From NCBI RefSeq assembly GCF_002150505.1, contig NZ_MSSV01000028.1:1-51347 (forward strand): a DNA stretch of 51,347 bases. The letters run 5' to 3'. Under the pieces are notes generated by a model. That model ran no database searches and had not been told where the DNA came from. It saw only the letters and a program-made list of their open reading frames with translations. This DNA comes from Algoriphagus ratkowskyi. Its GTDB lineage: Bacteria; Bacteroidota; Bacteroidia; Cytophagales; Cyclobacteriaceae. A program made the translations under genes and the position numbers. Below, piece by piece: positions 41,663 to 51,347 of this stretch; positions within the stretch are counted from its first letter, which is position 1; every line of letters begins with the position of its first letter.

Positions 41663-44461
41663 TTATTTCAATTTAAGTGCTTGAGCAATAATATTTTTCT
41701 GCTCTTCGACATGAACTTTATTATATCCTGTTGCAGGAGAAGCACTGGCTTTTCTAGCGATTACATCCATTGGCAACTCTTTATACAGAAGTCTAAGAAT
41801 GTAATTCCAGTAACCCATATTTGATGGCTCTTCCTGAACCCAAACCAGCTCGGCTTTTGGGTAGGCTGCTAGTGCTTCCATCATTTGCTTCTTTGGAAGT
41901 GGATGAAGTTGCTCTATACGGATAATTGCCACATCTTTTACTTTTTCTTTTTCTCTTACTTCATCAAGATCGTAAAAGATTTTTCCAGAGCAAAGTACCA
42001 CACGTTTCACGTCTTTGGCATCTACAGTAGTATCTGGAAGAACCTCTCTGAAGGAGCCTTCTGTAAACTCAGAAAGAGGAGAAACAACTTTTGGATGTCT
42101 CAAAAGAGACTTAGGTGACATCACAATACATGGCTTTCTGAATTCCCAAGCCAACTGTCTCCTCAGTAAATGGAAGAAGTTCGATGGTTCAGTCACGTTA
42201 GCTACAATGGTGTTATACTCCGCCGAAAGCTGAAGAAATCTTTCGGGACGAGCATTTGAGTGCTCAGGCCCTTGTCCTTCATATCCGTGAGGAAGTAGCA
42301 TCACCAATCCATTCATTTTCTGCCATTTGGTTTCGCCAGAAGTAATGAATTGGTCAATCATAGTTTGCGCTCCGTTTGCGAAATCTCCAAACTGAGCTTC
42401 CCAAATAGTTAAAGCATTTGGATTTGCCATGGCATAACCATATTCGAAACCAAGTACAGCATATTCAGAGAGTAGTGAATTGTAGATATAAAATTCACCT
42501 TTTCTATCCTTCATCTCCTTAAGGGAGTTGTAGGCTTTATTCGTGTTAGCATCATGGAGCACTGCATGTCGATGGGAGAATGTACCCCTTTGCACATCCT
42601 GACCAGTCAATCTAACAGTTTTTCCTTCCAATGTCAATGAACCGTAAGCAAGCAATTCTGCTGCTGCCCAATTCAAGGATTTAGTCTGAAAGAACATATC
42701 TTTACGCTGCTTCAATTGTGCTTCTATCTGCTTCAAAGGTTTAAATCCCTTAGGGATTACTGTCAATGCTTCAGCAACTTTTTCTATCAAATCTTGGCTA
42801 ATTCCAGTTTGTGGAGACTGGTCAAAATCTTCCGGTTTAGACCTTCTTAAGCTGCTCCACTCCTCTTCAAACCGTGTTGCTTGATAAGGAAGTGGCTTTT
42901 CTTTTACCAAATTCAAGCGATCCTGAAGTAATTGTCTGAATTCCTCATCCATTTGCGAAGCCAATTTTGACTCCATGTCTCCACGTTCAGCTAGGCGCTT
43001 CACGTAGATTTCTCTTGGATTTGGGTGCTTAGAAATAATATTGTAAAGTTCTGGTTGCGTGAACTTAGGCTCATCAGACTCATTGTGCCCATGACGTCTG
43101 TAGCAAACCATGTCTATAAAAATATCCCGACTGAACTTCTGTCTGAATTCGCAAGCTAGTTTTGCAGCAAATACAACTGACTCAGCATCGTCTCCATTCA
43201 CGTGAATAACTGGCGCATCAATAATCTTTGCTACATCTGTACAATAGATAGATGAGCGTGCATCATCAAAATCAGTAGTAAAACCTACTTGGTTGTTGAT
43301 CACAAAGTGGATTGTACCACCAGTATTATATCCTTTCAAACTCTCCATTTGAGTCACCTCGTAGACAATGCCTTGCCCTGCGACAGCTGCATCTCCGTGA
43401 ATCAAAATAGGAAGAGCCTTAGTGAAATCTCCTTTATATTCAGAATCGATTTTAGCACGAAGGAAACCTTCCACTACAGGATCCACAGCTTCCAAGTGAG
43501 ATGGATTTGGTGCAAGTTTCAAATGAACCTTGTTTTCTGAAGGCGTTATAATATCGCTTGCATAACCCATGTGATACTTAACATCACCATCGCCCATTGT
43601 CAAATCCGGCTTTGCCGTACCTTCGAACTCAGAGAAGATCTGCTCATAGGTTTTGCCCATTATATTGGCCAAAACATTTAATCGGCCCCTGTGAGCCATA
43701 CCTATCATTACTTCCCGTACTCCAAGTTGGGACGAGGTATTGATCACGGCATCTAAAAATGGAATTGTGCTTTCTCCACCTTCCAGTGAAAAACGCTTTT
43801 GACCAAGGTATTTGGTATGCAAAAAGTTTTCAAAAACGACCGCTTGGTTAAGCTTCGAAAGGATCCTCTTTTTCTCTTCGTGTGTAGGATTAAATGCTAA
43901 TGCATCTTTTTCTACCTTGGTCTTAAACCAATCCAGCATCTCTGGATCACGAATATATAAGTATTCAAAACCCATCGAACCTTCATAAATGGTCTTCAGA
44001 GATTCTAAAATTTTTGAAAATTTAGCTGTCCCAATTCCAATCTCACTACCCGCTTGGAACTCAGTATTCATATCTTCCTGACCTAAACCAAAATCTTTAG
44101 GATCGATTAAAGCTTTTCTATCTTTTCGTTCTCTTACAGGATTTGTCTTGGATCTCAGGTGAGCTCTTGAACGATGCGCGTGAATCAAAGCTCTTACCTT
44201 AATTTCTTTGGGCAACTGCTCCATGTTCATAATGGTACCTGGAGTAGCTAAAGCTCCATTCTGAGCTGGTGAAGTAGTTGAAGCTGTTCCATTTACAGAG
44301 ACCGCATTTTCATCTTCGCCGTAATTGGTTAGTGCGAAGTCAAACCCGTCAAAAAACTCTTTCCAACTAGGATCTATTGATTCTGGGTCATTCTTGTAAG
44401 AAGTGTAAAGCTCATCTATATAAGATACGTGAGCATTAGCGATATAAGAAAACTTATCCAT
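41663..44461 (-). CDS. sucA: 2-oxoglutarate dehydrogenase E1
   Basis: Thiamine-diphosphate enzyme of the TCA cycle (2-oxoglutarate decarboxylation and succinyl transfer to E2), 932 aa. The N-terminal E2-binding segment (NAHVSYIDELYTSYKNDP) is typical of E1o. The fold follows: GMAHRGRLNVLANIMGK, HGDAAVAGQGIVYE, DMVCYRRHGHNESDEP (ThDP/Mg region), and later GFEYGYAMANPNALTIWEAQFGDF. The gene order sucA, E2, then lpdA supports a shared complex. Confidence 0.97.
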   Translation of the reverse strand: MDKFSYIANAHVSYIDELYTSYKNDPESIDPSWKEFFDGFDFALTNYGEDENAVSVNGTASTTSPAQNGALATPGTIMNMEQLPKEIKVRALIHAHRSRAHLRSKTNPVRERKDRKALIDPKDFGLGQEDMNTEFQAGSEIGIGTAKFSKILESLKTIYEGSMGFEYLYIRDPEMLDWFKTKVEKDALAFNPTHEEKKRILSKLNQAVVFENFLHTKYLGQKRFSLEGGESTIPFLDAVINTSSQLGVREVMIGMAHRGRLNVLANIMGKTYEQIFSEFEGTAKPDLTMGDGDVKYHMGYASDIITPSENKVHLKLAPNPSHLEAVDPVVEGFLRAKIDSEYKGDFTKALPILIHGDAAVAGQGIVYEVTQMESLKGYNTGGTIHFVINNQVGFTTDFDDARSSIYCTDVAKIIDAPVIHVNGDDAESVVFAAKLACEFRQKFSRDIFIDMVCYRRHGHNESDEPKFTQPELYNIISKHPNPREIYVKRLAERGDMESKLASQMDEEFRQLLQDRLNLVKEKPLPYQATRFEEEWSSLRRSKPEDFDQSPQTGISQDLIEKVAEALTVIPKGFKPLKQIEAQLKQRKDMFFQTKSLNWAAAELLAYGSLTLEGKTVRLTGQDVQRGTFSHRHAVLHDANTNKAYNSLKEMKDRKGEFYIYNSLLSEYAVLGFEYGYAMANPNALTIWEAQFGDFANGAQTMIDQFITSGETKWQKMNGLVMLLPHGYEGQGPEHSNARPERFLQLSAEYNTIVANVTEPSNFFHLLRRQLAWEFRKPCIVMSPKSLLRHPKVVSPLSEFTEGSFREVLPDTTVDAKDVKRVVLCSGKIFYDLDEVREKEKVKDVAIIRIEQLHPLPKKQMMEALAAYPKAELVWVQEEPSNMGYWNYILRLLYKELPMDVIARKASASPATGYNKVHVEEQKNIIAQALKLK

Positions 44462-44549
44462 ATTTTAATCTTAAATGAGAAATCAAATCTAAGACCTAAA
44501 ATCAATAATAAAAAATTGCTTAGTTGCTTTAGCAAATATAAATAAATAC

Positions 44550-44580
44550 AAAAAAAAAGCGGCGTGAATTCACGCCGCTT
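44550..44580 (-). terminator. Terminator of the SusCD locus
   Basis: A 24-bp perfect palindrome (44557-44580; arms AAGCGGCGTGAA and TTCACGCCGCTT), followed on the minus strand by a T run. It ends transcription of the Sus operon before sucA. Confidence 0.92.
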
Positions 44581-44600
44581 ATTACTATTATTAGTCTCTT

Positions 44601-45551
44601 CTACCGAAGGTTTAGAGGCCAAGGTTTTCCTTGGTTTGATTTTAATGTAGTAGTACCAGTTTCTCCATCGCCATTAAGCCATGTAAACACTAAATTATTA
44701 GCATCAACGCTTAATACAGTTAACGAATAACCTACACCGTATTTATCAGCACCTGACATAGACAGCCTACCACAGGCATCGTTAATACGGACTGCACCAT
44801 TACCCCATGTGTCACCATAGCAATTCCATAGGCCAAAAGTCCCGTCAGAAACTGTATAGGCACCAGGAGAACTACTTACCGCTGTGAGGACAACTGAACC
44901 TGTGATGGTTCCAGGACAAGAACCATACGCAGAATCCATGTCTGTAGAAGTGTAAGTAAATGTACCAGCCAAATCAGATGGACAAACTACACTTACAAAA
45001 TACTGAAATGGTGAGTCGAAAAACGGAGCACCGGCAATGTTGTTGGACACGTTACCTCTATTAAACGATCTTCCAAACTTATCAGTCAGAATCATGCTGA
45101 ATTCAAATATATCACCACCAGCGATATCAGCTGCAGTTAAACCTACTTTTGAAATTGCCTCAGTTGCTGATATCTCAAAGGAGGTTCTCAAAAACCTGGA
45201 CTTATCATTAGGTGCAAAATCAGCAAGCGGAATAGTCTTAATCAACACTGGACCAGCAGCTGGAGAGTACTTAAGACCAACTCCCGGAATCAATCTTCTA
45301 TGCTGAACCATTATCTCCACTGTTTCTACAGAAGCTCCATCCTGTGCATCTACAGCTTCTAGTGTCAATGCAAACTTGGCGTTTGCCAAATCGAAGAAGT
45401 TAAAGGTAGTGCTCGTTCTAGCGATTGTTCTCAAATAGGCGCCAGTATCAAATTCCGAATAGGGAATATTAGGCTCTACGAAATCCCTACAGGAACTAAG
45501 GAAAACCAAAGCGCCTAAAAGGAATCCAAAACTATATTTTATATTTTTCAT
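44601..45551 (-). CDS. SusCD-associated surface lipoprotein
   Basis: A 316-aa predicted lipoprotein. ATG 45551 gives MKNIKYSFGFLLGALVFLSSC (Cys21), which the longer reading to 45623 would bury. The N-terminal half has an Ig-like region with repeated VEIMVQHRR/LIKTIPLADF strands. The C-terminal half has four cysteines (VVCPSD, GSCPG, WNCYG, DACGR) and a beta-rich fold. I cannot name the family. Position after susD, 19 bp away, suggests a SusE/F-like accessory surface protein for the same ligand. Confidence 0.75.
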   Translation of the reverse strand: MKNIKYSFGFLLGALVFLSSCRDFVEPNIPYSEFDTGAYLRTIARTSTTFNFFDLANAKFALTLEAVDAQDGASVETVEIMVQHRRLIPGVGLKYSPAAGPVLIKTIPLADFAPNDKSRFLRTSFEISATEAISKVGLTAADIAGGDIFEFSMILTDKFGRSFNRGNVSNNIAGAPFFDSPFQYFVSVVCPSDLAGTFTYTSTDMDSAYGSCPGTITGSVVLTAVSSSPGAYTVSDGTFGLWNCYGDTWGNGAVRINDACGRLSMSGADKYGVGYSLTVLSVDANNLVFTWLNGDGETGTTTLKSNQGKPWPLNLR

Positions 45552-45570
45552 AGTATTTCGAATTATTAGT

Positions 45571-47220
45571 TTAGTAGATCCAACCATTTCCTGCAGGATT
45601 CTTATCCCAGAAAGTTTGAACACCTAGATTAGGCTTTTGGACTGCGTTGCTATTGGTAACTATGTAGTTATTAGGATACAGGAATGTTCGTGGAAACAAT
45701 CCAGCATCTGGCTCTAAACCAGGCTGCATTTTAGAAGGCTGCCCTGTTCTTTTGTACAGATTCAGAGCTTCAACTCCATTTCCATATAAAGCCAACCAAT
45801 ATTCACGACCAATCAAATACATTTTATTACCAGCAGGTGCCAGATCATACTCATTTCCAACGTAGGCTATATACTCATTAACTTTTTTTGTTAAGTCTAT
45901 ATTTTCCTTAGCGAAGAAAGCTGAAACTTTACCGGACTCCTGAGAATTGTTGGCAAAATTTATGACATAGTTCATATGCTTTTTAATCCCGGCCAACATA
46001 TATGTTTTTGCTGTTGCAGGATCATTATTGATAGTCAATGCAGCTTCAGCTAGCATGAAATCTACATAAGATGACAGCATGATTGGAAACAATCCTGCCC
46101 CCTGAGCTCCTAATGTAGGGTTATTTACAGGAGTTGCGGAGTTATCATCAAACCTTCCACCTGAAGGATATAAACCCCAAACTGTTCTAAGCAAACCATC
46201 TGGTGGTACTCCATCTGGATCTAGGTGATCACGACCCCAATAACCTCTGGTACCAGGAAGACAGTAAATGAAGTTCTGAACCAAATATTGTGGGGGCGCT
46301 ATAATCGTAAGACATTCAATTAGAGCAGGATCCTTAGGATTAGTTGTCACCTGTCTGTACCAGTAGAATCTAGCACGAGGATCATCAAAACCTTTAGCCT
46401 CGGTCATATGCCACATATAGAACGTAGAATGATAAGTACCTCCGCCCGAAGTATAAGATCCTGCATAACCAGGATGTCTTGAATCTGGATCTGCGGAATT
46501 TGTACCAAATCTAAATGCAAAGTCATCACCTTCTTTCAAAAGATTCCCCTCAGCTATTAAAGCGTTTATAGCAGTTTTAGATCCAGCTGCATTCACCAAT
46601 TTGAGATTCAAATGATATCGAAGTTTCATGGTATTAACCAGTCTGATCCATTTCGTATAATTCCCTGCGTAGAAATAATCATTTGGTGATCCAGCTGAAG
46701 TTGCCGCAAAATGTGCACTTGCCTGATTCAAACTTTCCAAAGCAGCCGAATATACTGACTCACCTGAATCTGTCTTAGGGAAGAAATTTCCTGCATCCAA
46801 AGCCTCTGACAAAGGAACATCTCCATAGGAATCTACCAAATGGAAAAGCACCATTGCTTTTATCGTCTTTGCAATACCTAGATGTCGCTGAAAATTCGCT
46901 TGCTCTGCAAGTGGCTCAAGAAATTGAATGTCAGCTAAAATATTAGCATAGGCAGTCGACCAATACGCATTCGTAGAAGATACAGTATACGCACTCTCAT
47001 ACTGTGCACTACCCTGATTGATAATTCTCGTTAGCTCCATTCCGTCATTACTGACACTATTATATAGATTCTTGTAATCTAGCTGTATGCTATTCAACAG
47101 GAAGTCTGGAGAAGCTGTAGAAGCTGTCACTGCGTTTGGGTTATCCAGCAAATCAAGATCGCAGGAAGTCGCAAAGCACAAGGTGGAAGCCGCTAACAAA
47201 CTATATATTATTCTTTTCAT
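45571..47220 (-). CDS. SusD/RagB-family lipoprotein (SusD-like_2)
   Basis: Surface lipoprotein that caps a SusC transporter and captures the ligand; 549 aa. Signal and lipobox: MKRIIYSLLAASTLCFATSC (Cys20), then DLDLLDNPNA, typical of the family. The alpha-helical TPR-like core includes AYTVSSTNAYWSTAYANIL, then KTIKAMVLFHLVDSYGDVPLSEAL, the SusD hallmark. It fits the SusD-like_2 type. It follows the SusC gene by 18 bp. The ligand is unknown; no glycoside hydrolase genes are nearby, so peptide or another nutrient is as likely as glycan. Confidence 0.93.
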   Translation of the reverse strand: MKRIIYSLLAASTLCFATSCDLDLLDNPNAVTASTASPDFLLNSIQLDYKNLYNSVSNDGMELTRIINQGSAQYESAYTVSSTNAYWSTAYANILADIQFLEPLAEQANFQRHLGIAKTIKAMVLFHLVDSYGDVPLSEALDAGNFFPKTDSGESVYSAALESLNQASAHFAATSAGSPNDYFYAGNYTKWIRLVNTMKLRYHLNLKLVNAAGSKTAINALIAEGNLLKEGDDFAFRFGTNSADPDSRHPGYAGSYTSGGGTYHSTFYMWHMTEAKGFDDPRARFYWYRQVTTNPKDPALIECLTIIAPPQYLVQNFIYCLPGTRGYWGRDHLDPDGVPPDGLLRTVWGLYPSGGRFDDNSATPVNNPTLGAQGAGLFPIMLSSYVDFMLAEAALTINNDPATAKTYMLAGIKKHMNYVINFANNSQESGKVSAFFAKENIDLTKKVNEYIAYVGNEYDLAPAGNKMYLIGREYWLALYGNGVEALNLYKRTGQPSKMQPGLEPDAGLFPRTFLYPNNYIVTNSNAVQKPNLGVQTFWDKNPAGNGWIY

Positions 47221-47238
47221 TTTAGTTCAGTTTTAGAA

Positions 47239-50200
47239 TTAGAATGTAAGGGTTAATGTACCGCCAAATCTCTTAGAGCTAGGACCAGTCACAAAATCAA
47301 AACCTAATCCATTACCCACACCAGTTCCCAATACATCCACATCATAATTCATGTTTGGAGGGAAGTTCAATGCTAAGAACCAAAGGTTGGTTCCACTCAC
47401 TGCTATCGAAGCTCTTGCGAATGGTGATTTAGCCATCAATTTGGATGGTAGCGAATATGCAAGTGAAACTTCACGAAGTCGAATCATTGAACCATCAAAT
47501 ATATTTGGCTCGTCGGTTCTACCTTGGTATCCTGAAAAGAAATAATCTGATGCCGAGATCTGAATATCATTCTTAACATATTTAGGGGTACCATCTGCAT
47601 TTTCACCATCCTGTCTTACCCCAGGCATAATGAAAGAAAGCTCTCTATCTGCAACAGGATCTTTAGTAACACCTCTGGCCAAAGTTGCAGTAACAGTATT
47701 GGAGAATACATCACCTTTATGTCTATACTCTAGCATAGCAGATAATGTAAATCCTTTATAAGAGAAGGAGTTAATCCATGAGCTATTCCATTTAGGATTT
47801 GGATCACCCAAGATTTTAAGCTCAGGATCTGCCTGATAAACACCATCAGAAAGAACTATAGGATTACCATCCGGATCTCTAGCGAAACCTATTCCCTTGA
47901 TCACATTGAAAGGTTCACCTGGTATCGCAAAATTTCCTAGCGTAGTATAACCTGCCACTACTACTTCAGTAAGACCAAATCCCAACTCAATAGTCTCAGA
48001 TCTATATAGTCCCCAGTTGATAGTTGAATTCCATACAAACCCAGAGGCTGTGGCTACTGGTGTTACTGTCGCCTGAAATTCTACTCCACGAGTTCTGATT
48101 TTACCAATGTTTATCAATGTCCTAGTAAAACCTGTAGAAGGGTCAATAGGAGCATCCGTGATCAAATCATTCGTATTTTTCTCGTATAAAGATAGATCGA
48201 AAGTCAATTTATTATTGAACATCGAACCCTCAACTCCAAATTCCAATTCTTCAATTAGCTCAGGTTTAAGGTTTGGATTTCCAAGCGTATTTGAAACGGA
48301 GTGAGTTTGAGTCACCGATCCATCCCTTACAAACGCTCTTGCACTTTGATCCAACGTATTTCTCGTTCTGTATGGAGAAGGGAAGCCGGCAGATGTACCA
48401 TAACCCATCCTCAATTTAAGATTATTTAAAGTAGAGGAATTCCAATTAAATGCACTTGTAGGTATGAATGAAACTGAAGCTCCAGGATAGAGAATTCTTC
48501 TATTCTCTTTTTCTACTGTTGACGTCCAGTCATTTCTAGCTACTAAATTCAAGTATAGAAATCCATCATAATCTAACGTGACGTTAGTATAAATACCCAA
48601 TCTTCTTTCCTCTTGCGTCCTATTCATGGTGTTACCAGAATATGCATCATTTGAAGAGGAATTTGTGAAGTTAGAATGACGGAAAAGGTTGTAAGCAAGC
48701 TGACCTTGTGAGGCAACACCATCTTGAGTGTAGTTATCATACCTAGAGTTACCTCCTAGTAATATATTCATTCCCAATTTGTCAGATATCTCTGTTTTCC
48801 AATTGAAAATCAAATCCTGATTCCAGATAGTATTTGTTATGTTAATAGTTCTGTAATATCCGGTTTGGGTTGCAAGACTTGAAGAAGGTCCCCCTTTATT
48901 GTATCTCAATTCTTGTTTTTCAGAATAAGTATCAAGACCAAATCTGTAAGTCACAGAAAGGTTGTCTGAAAAGTCATAAATCAAAGAGGTCGCGTTGAAA
49001 TAACGCTTAACATCAGACGCATTTGTATAGTTATTGACCAACCAAATAGGGTTGACAATATCGTTACCAGATCTATAATAAACTGAACTGTTGTCCACAG
49101 GATTGTTCCACGGCAAACCAGCCAAATCAACAGATCTTGGCGTATATAGCACGTGAGCAAAAACAGATGGAATACCTCCAGAAGGTCCAGAACCTGAAGC
49201 AGCATTTACCGGTGGCGTCAACAAATCTGTGATCGCAAAAGTAAATGAGGAATTAATAGAGAATTTATCAGATATGGCAGAATTTATACCAAGTCCAAAG
49301 TTATATTTCTCCAATTCGTTACCAGGCGTAAATCCTTCGTCATTGGTGTAACCAAAACTTGCATTGAATCCTGTCTTGTCAGAACCTCCAGAAATTTGTA
49401 CCGAAGTATTCGCAACAAGACCCGTTCTGAAAAAGGCAGTAGAAGGATCTTCATAGGCCTTGTACTCATAAGGAGTAGGTTTGCCACCTACAATACCATC
49501 TACCCAATATTCGGGGAAAGCATTTCTAATACCTGCTACCGAAGACTTAGCAATAGGATTGTCAATAACAAGCCCCTGATCCAATCTAGGTCCAAAATTG
49601 GAGAAGAAGAATCCTGGCGCCTGCTGGAAACCATTGCCATACTCCGTACCATATGTAGGTAGAGACGCGGCCTTATTAGTGAAGAATGATTGATTGATTG
49701 TTACCTCAGCTGCACTTCTTTTAGAAGCCCCTGATTTGGTAGTAATCAAAATCACACCATTTCTTCCCTGATCACCATAAAGTACAGTCGCAGATAGACC
49801 TTTCAATACTGAGATATTCTCAATGTTGTTAGGATCAATATCTAGAAAGCGTGAGGAAGTGGCTGCACCACCCGTGGTAAATCCATTGGTATTATTAGTG
49901 CTTGTATTGAATGGAACACCATCTACTACAAACAACGGCTGGTTAGAACCAGTAGCAGAAGAATACCCTCTGATTACCATATTCGTACCTGACCCAGACA
50001 TACCATTGGTGGAAGTGATATTTACACCTGGCACTTTTCCTTGCAATACGCGTGAAACATCCTGCTCTGGGCGATTTTCTAGCTGATCGTTACCCACTGT
50101 GGATACCGCATAGCCCAAGGCTTTTTTCTCTCTTTCCACACCAACTGCGGTCACTACCACTTCGGATAGCTGGGCAGCATCTGTCATCAAAGTGACATTA

Positions 50201-50478
50201 ATAATAGTTCTGTTTCCAATTACTTCTTCAGAAGATTTTAAACCTACAAAAGAATAAACTAGGACATTAGAACCTGCTGGTACTGTAAGAGAGTAATTAC
50301 CATCGATATCGGTGGTAATCCCCACTGTAGTACCTTTGACGAGTACGGTTGCCCCTGGCAAACCGAGCCCATCTTCTTCGGAAATTACCGTTCCGGTAAT
50401 TACCCGTTGTTGAGCCGACACCTCAAACGTGAGAGTCATCATGACGAGCCCAACAACTAAGAGTAAAGCTTTTCTCAT
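47239..50478 (-). CDS. SusC/RagA-family TonB-linked transporter
   Basis: A 1079-aa outer-membrane transporter. Signal peptide 1-22 (VSAQQ). CarboxypepD_reg-like domain about 24-105 (GTVISEEDGLGLPGATVLVKGT). TonB-box-like segment SEVVVTAVGVEREKKAL (about 104-120). Plug about 120-245 with RVLQGKVPGVNI, GTNMVIRGYSS and LFVVDGVPFN, then the long barrel ending GGTLTLTF. It is first gene of the operon with the SusD-like and lipoprotein genes and takes up the captured ligand using TonB energy. Confidence 0.95.
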   Translation of the reverse strand: MRKALLLVVGLVMMTLTFEVSAQQRVITGTVISEEDGLGLPGATVLVKGTTVGITTDIDGNYSLTVPAGSNVLVYSFVGLKSSEEVIGNRTIINVTLMTDAAQLSEVVVTAVGVEREKKALGYAVSTVGNDQLENRPEQDVSRVLQGKVPGVNITSTNGMSGSGTNMVIRGYSSATGSNQPLFVVDGVPFNTSTNNTNGFTTGGAATSSRFLDIDPNNIENISVLKGLSATVLYGDQGRNGVILITTKSGASKRSAAEVTINQSFFTNKAASLPTYGTEYGNGFQQAPGFFFSNFGPRLDQGLVIDNPIAKSSVAGIRNAFPEYWVDGIVGGKPTPYEYKAYEDPSTAFFRTGLVANTSVQISGGSDKTGFNASFGYTNDEGFTPGNELEKYNFGLGINSAISDKFSINSSFTFAITDLLTPPVNAASGSGPSGGIPSVFAHVLYTPRSVDLAGLPWNNPVDNSSVYYRSGNDIVNPIWLVNNYTNASDVKRYFNATSLIYDFSDNLSVTYRFGLDTYSEKQELRYNKGGPSSSLATQTGYYRTINITNTIWNQDLIFNWKTEISDKLGMNILLGGNSRYDNYTQDGVASQGQLAYNLFRHSNFTNSSSNDAYSGNTMNRTQEERRLGIYTNVTLDYDGFLYLNLVARNDWTSTVEKENRRILYPGASVSFIPTSAFNWNSSTLNNLKLRMGYGTSAGFPSPYRTRNTLDQSARAFVRDGSVTQTHSVSNTLGNPNLKPELIEELEFGVEGSMFNNKLTFDLSLYEKNTNDLITDAPIDPSTGFTRTLINIGKIRTRGVEFQATVTPVATASGFVWNSTINWGLYRSETIELGFGLTEVVVAGYTTLGNFAIPGEPFNVIKGIGFARDPDGNPIVLSDGVYQADPELKILGDPNPKWNSSWINSFSYKGFTLSAMLEYRHKGDVFSNTVTATLARGVTKDPVADRELSFIMPGVRQDGENADGTPKYVKNDIQISASDYFFSGYQGRTDEPNIFDGSMIRLREVSLAYSLPSKLMAKSPFARASIAVSGTNLWFLALNFPPNMNYDVDVLGTGVGNGLGFDFVTGPSSKRFGGTLTLTF

Positions 50479-50730
50479 AAGTTACATGATTTAGTTGATG
50501 AGTAAATAAAACCGCTTTCAAGTCAATATCAAAATGCCAACTAATATAGAGATTAAGTTATTTTAATTATATTTTAACTGGTATTATTTCAATTTAATTA
50601 AATAAACCACATCTAGAACTATAATTTCACAATATTTAACATTGAATATTTACATTTTAAAATTCAACGGGAGTTTATTAGTTTAAACGGCGGTTTCGAG
50701 TGATAATTTGGTATATCAGTGGAGCACCTA

Positions 50731-50759
50731 CAAAAATATCATCATTATGCTACCCACAA
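50731..50759 (-). promoter_or_regulatory. Promoter of the SusCD operon
   Basis: On the minus strand TTG (50759-50757), 18 bp, TATTTTTG (50738-50731): a match to the -33/-7 consensus. It lies about 250 bp before the susC start, so a long untranslated leader is implied. Confidence 0.6.
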
Positions 50760-51347
50760 CTCTTAAACAGAATTAAATTCGCATTGTTACTCATTTTAAA
50801 AAACTTTTAAAAACATAAAAAAAATTGCCTTAATTCTTCACATGGTTTCAAAAAATAAGTTTCTTCAACATTTTTCAGTATTTAAAAATTTTTTGGCTCT
50901 ACAATCCACAGGATTTAACTGAAAACTACCCAATTGTTACTACTGTAGTTTAAATTTCACATTTTAATTAATATCTAACTATAAAATTATATTTTGATAC
51001 ATTTAAAACTCCTATGACTGTTTTTAGAATGAAAACACAGAGTTGACATATTAAAATTGCACCAAATCAACACACCATTGTGGTTTAAGAAGATAGTCAA
51101 TGGTATAGCTGAAAAACTAAGATATTGATCAAAGATTCTTAATAGATTATGAAGTCCAAAAGGTTATTTCCTGAAAATGGAAATAGAATAATTGCCTCTC
51201 ACTGAAAAGCGTTAAAAGCAACCAAAAAATCTATCGAAGTATTAGGTAGATTTAACTCCCTGTTTAAACTTCAACTGAAGTGATAACCCTGGTTCTGATC
51301 ACCAACTTTAACCACAAACAAATTTATTCAACTTCCATTAGAAAAGG
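50760..51347. other. AT-rich non-coding stretch
   Basis: About 590 bases at the window end with short A/T runs and stop codons in all frames. I see no gene, RNA gene or clear repeat. It may hold distal control sites for the Sus operon or the front of a gene beyond the window. Confidence 0.5.

Overview
The window looks like a chromosomal segment of a Bacteroidota bacterium, most likely a member of the Cytophagales close to Algoriphagus/Cyclobacteriaceae. The reasons are the SusC/SusD pair, OMP_b-brl-type and DUF5916-type outer-membrane proteins, Bacteroidetes-style promoters (TTG, about 18-21 bp, TAnnTTTG), the lack of clear Shine-Dalgarno sites, and low GC. The genus is an inference from protein style; no 16S gene is present.

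Region 1 (1-6940) is the unusual part. Three small secreted proteins of 62, 66 and 69 aa, each with four cysteines in the mature part, sit behind nearly identical upstream regions of about 120-130 bp. In each upstream region a run of C (9, 10 with one T, and 12) fills the gap between a TTG (-33-like) and a TATATTG (-7-like) element, giving spacers of 20, 21 and 23 bp. This is the layout of a slippage-prone, phase-variable promoter. Each peptide gene is followed by a stem-loop and then by a different larger envelope gene: a propeller-like lipoprotein plus a CxxC thioredoxin-like lipoprotein; an MG2/TonB-plug protein without a barrel; and a second propeller-like lipoprotein. Cassettes 2 and 3 also share a longer duplicated flank with a terminator and a long palindrome.

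Region 2 (6940-19340) is mostly housekeeping on the minus strand: prfC, a sensor histidine kinase, an ABC-2 exporter (ATPase plus permease) with a secreted protein of unknown function, grpE-dnaJ, obg, a fused hpt-adk, and an M42-type aminopeptidase; dps is on the plus strand. DnaJ has lost the cysteine motifs of zinc centre I only. A MITE-like inverted repeat lies between prfC and the kinase gene.

Region 3 (19340-25660) has three plus-strand envelope genes: an OmpA-family porin with tandem promoters, a TonB-dependent-receptor-like barrel protein, and a CBM9/DUF5916 protein. Region 4 (25660-27540) holds a small CPXCG zinc-ribbon protein, a 32-bp operator-like tandem repeat and a decayed AAA/DUF4143 ATPase. 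Region 5 (27540-37550) holds clpB, an M19 dipeptidase, an esterase plus an SMP-30-like lipoprotein, an acyl-ACP desaturase and a GNAT/nitrilase fusion.

Region 6 (37630-44470), on the minus strand, carries a DUF2520 oxidoreductase and the 2-oxoglutarate dehydrogenase complex (sucA, an E2 with two lipoyl domains, lpdA). Region 7 (44600-51347) is a SusC-SusD-lipoprotein uptake locus with a recognisable promoter and a long AT-rich non-coding end. No rRNA, tRNA, CRISPR array, insertion sequence or phage gene was seen.
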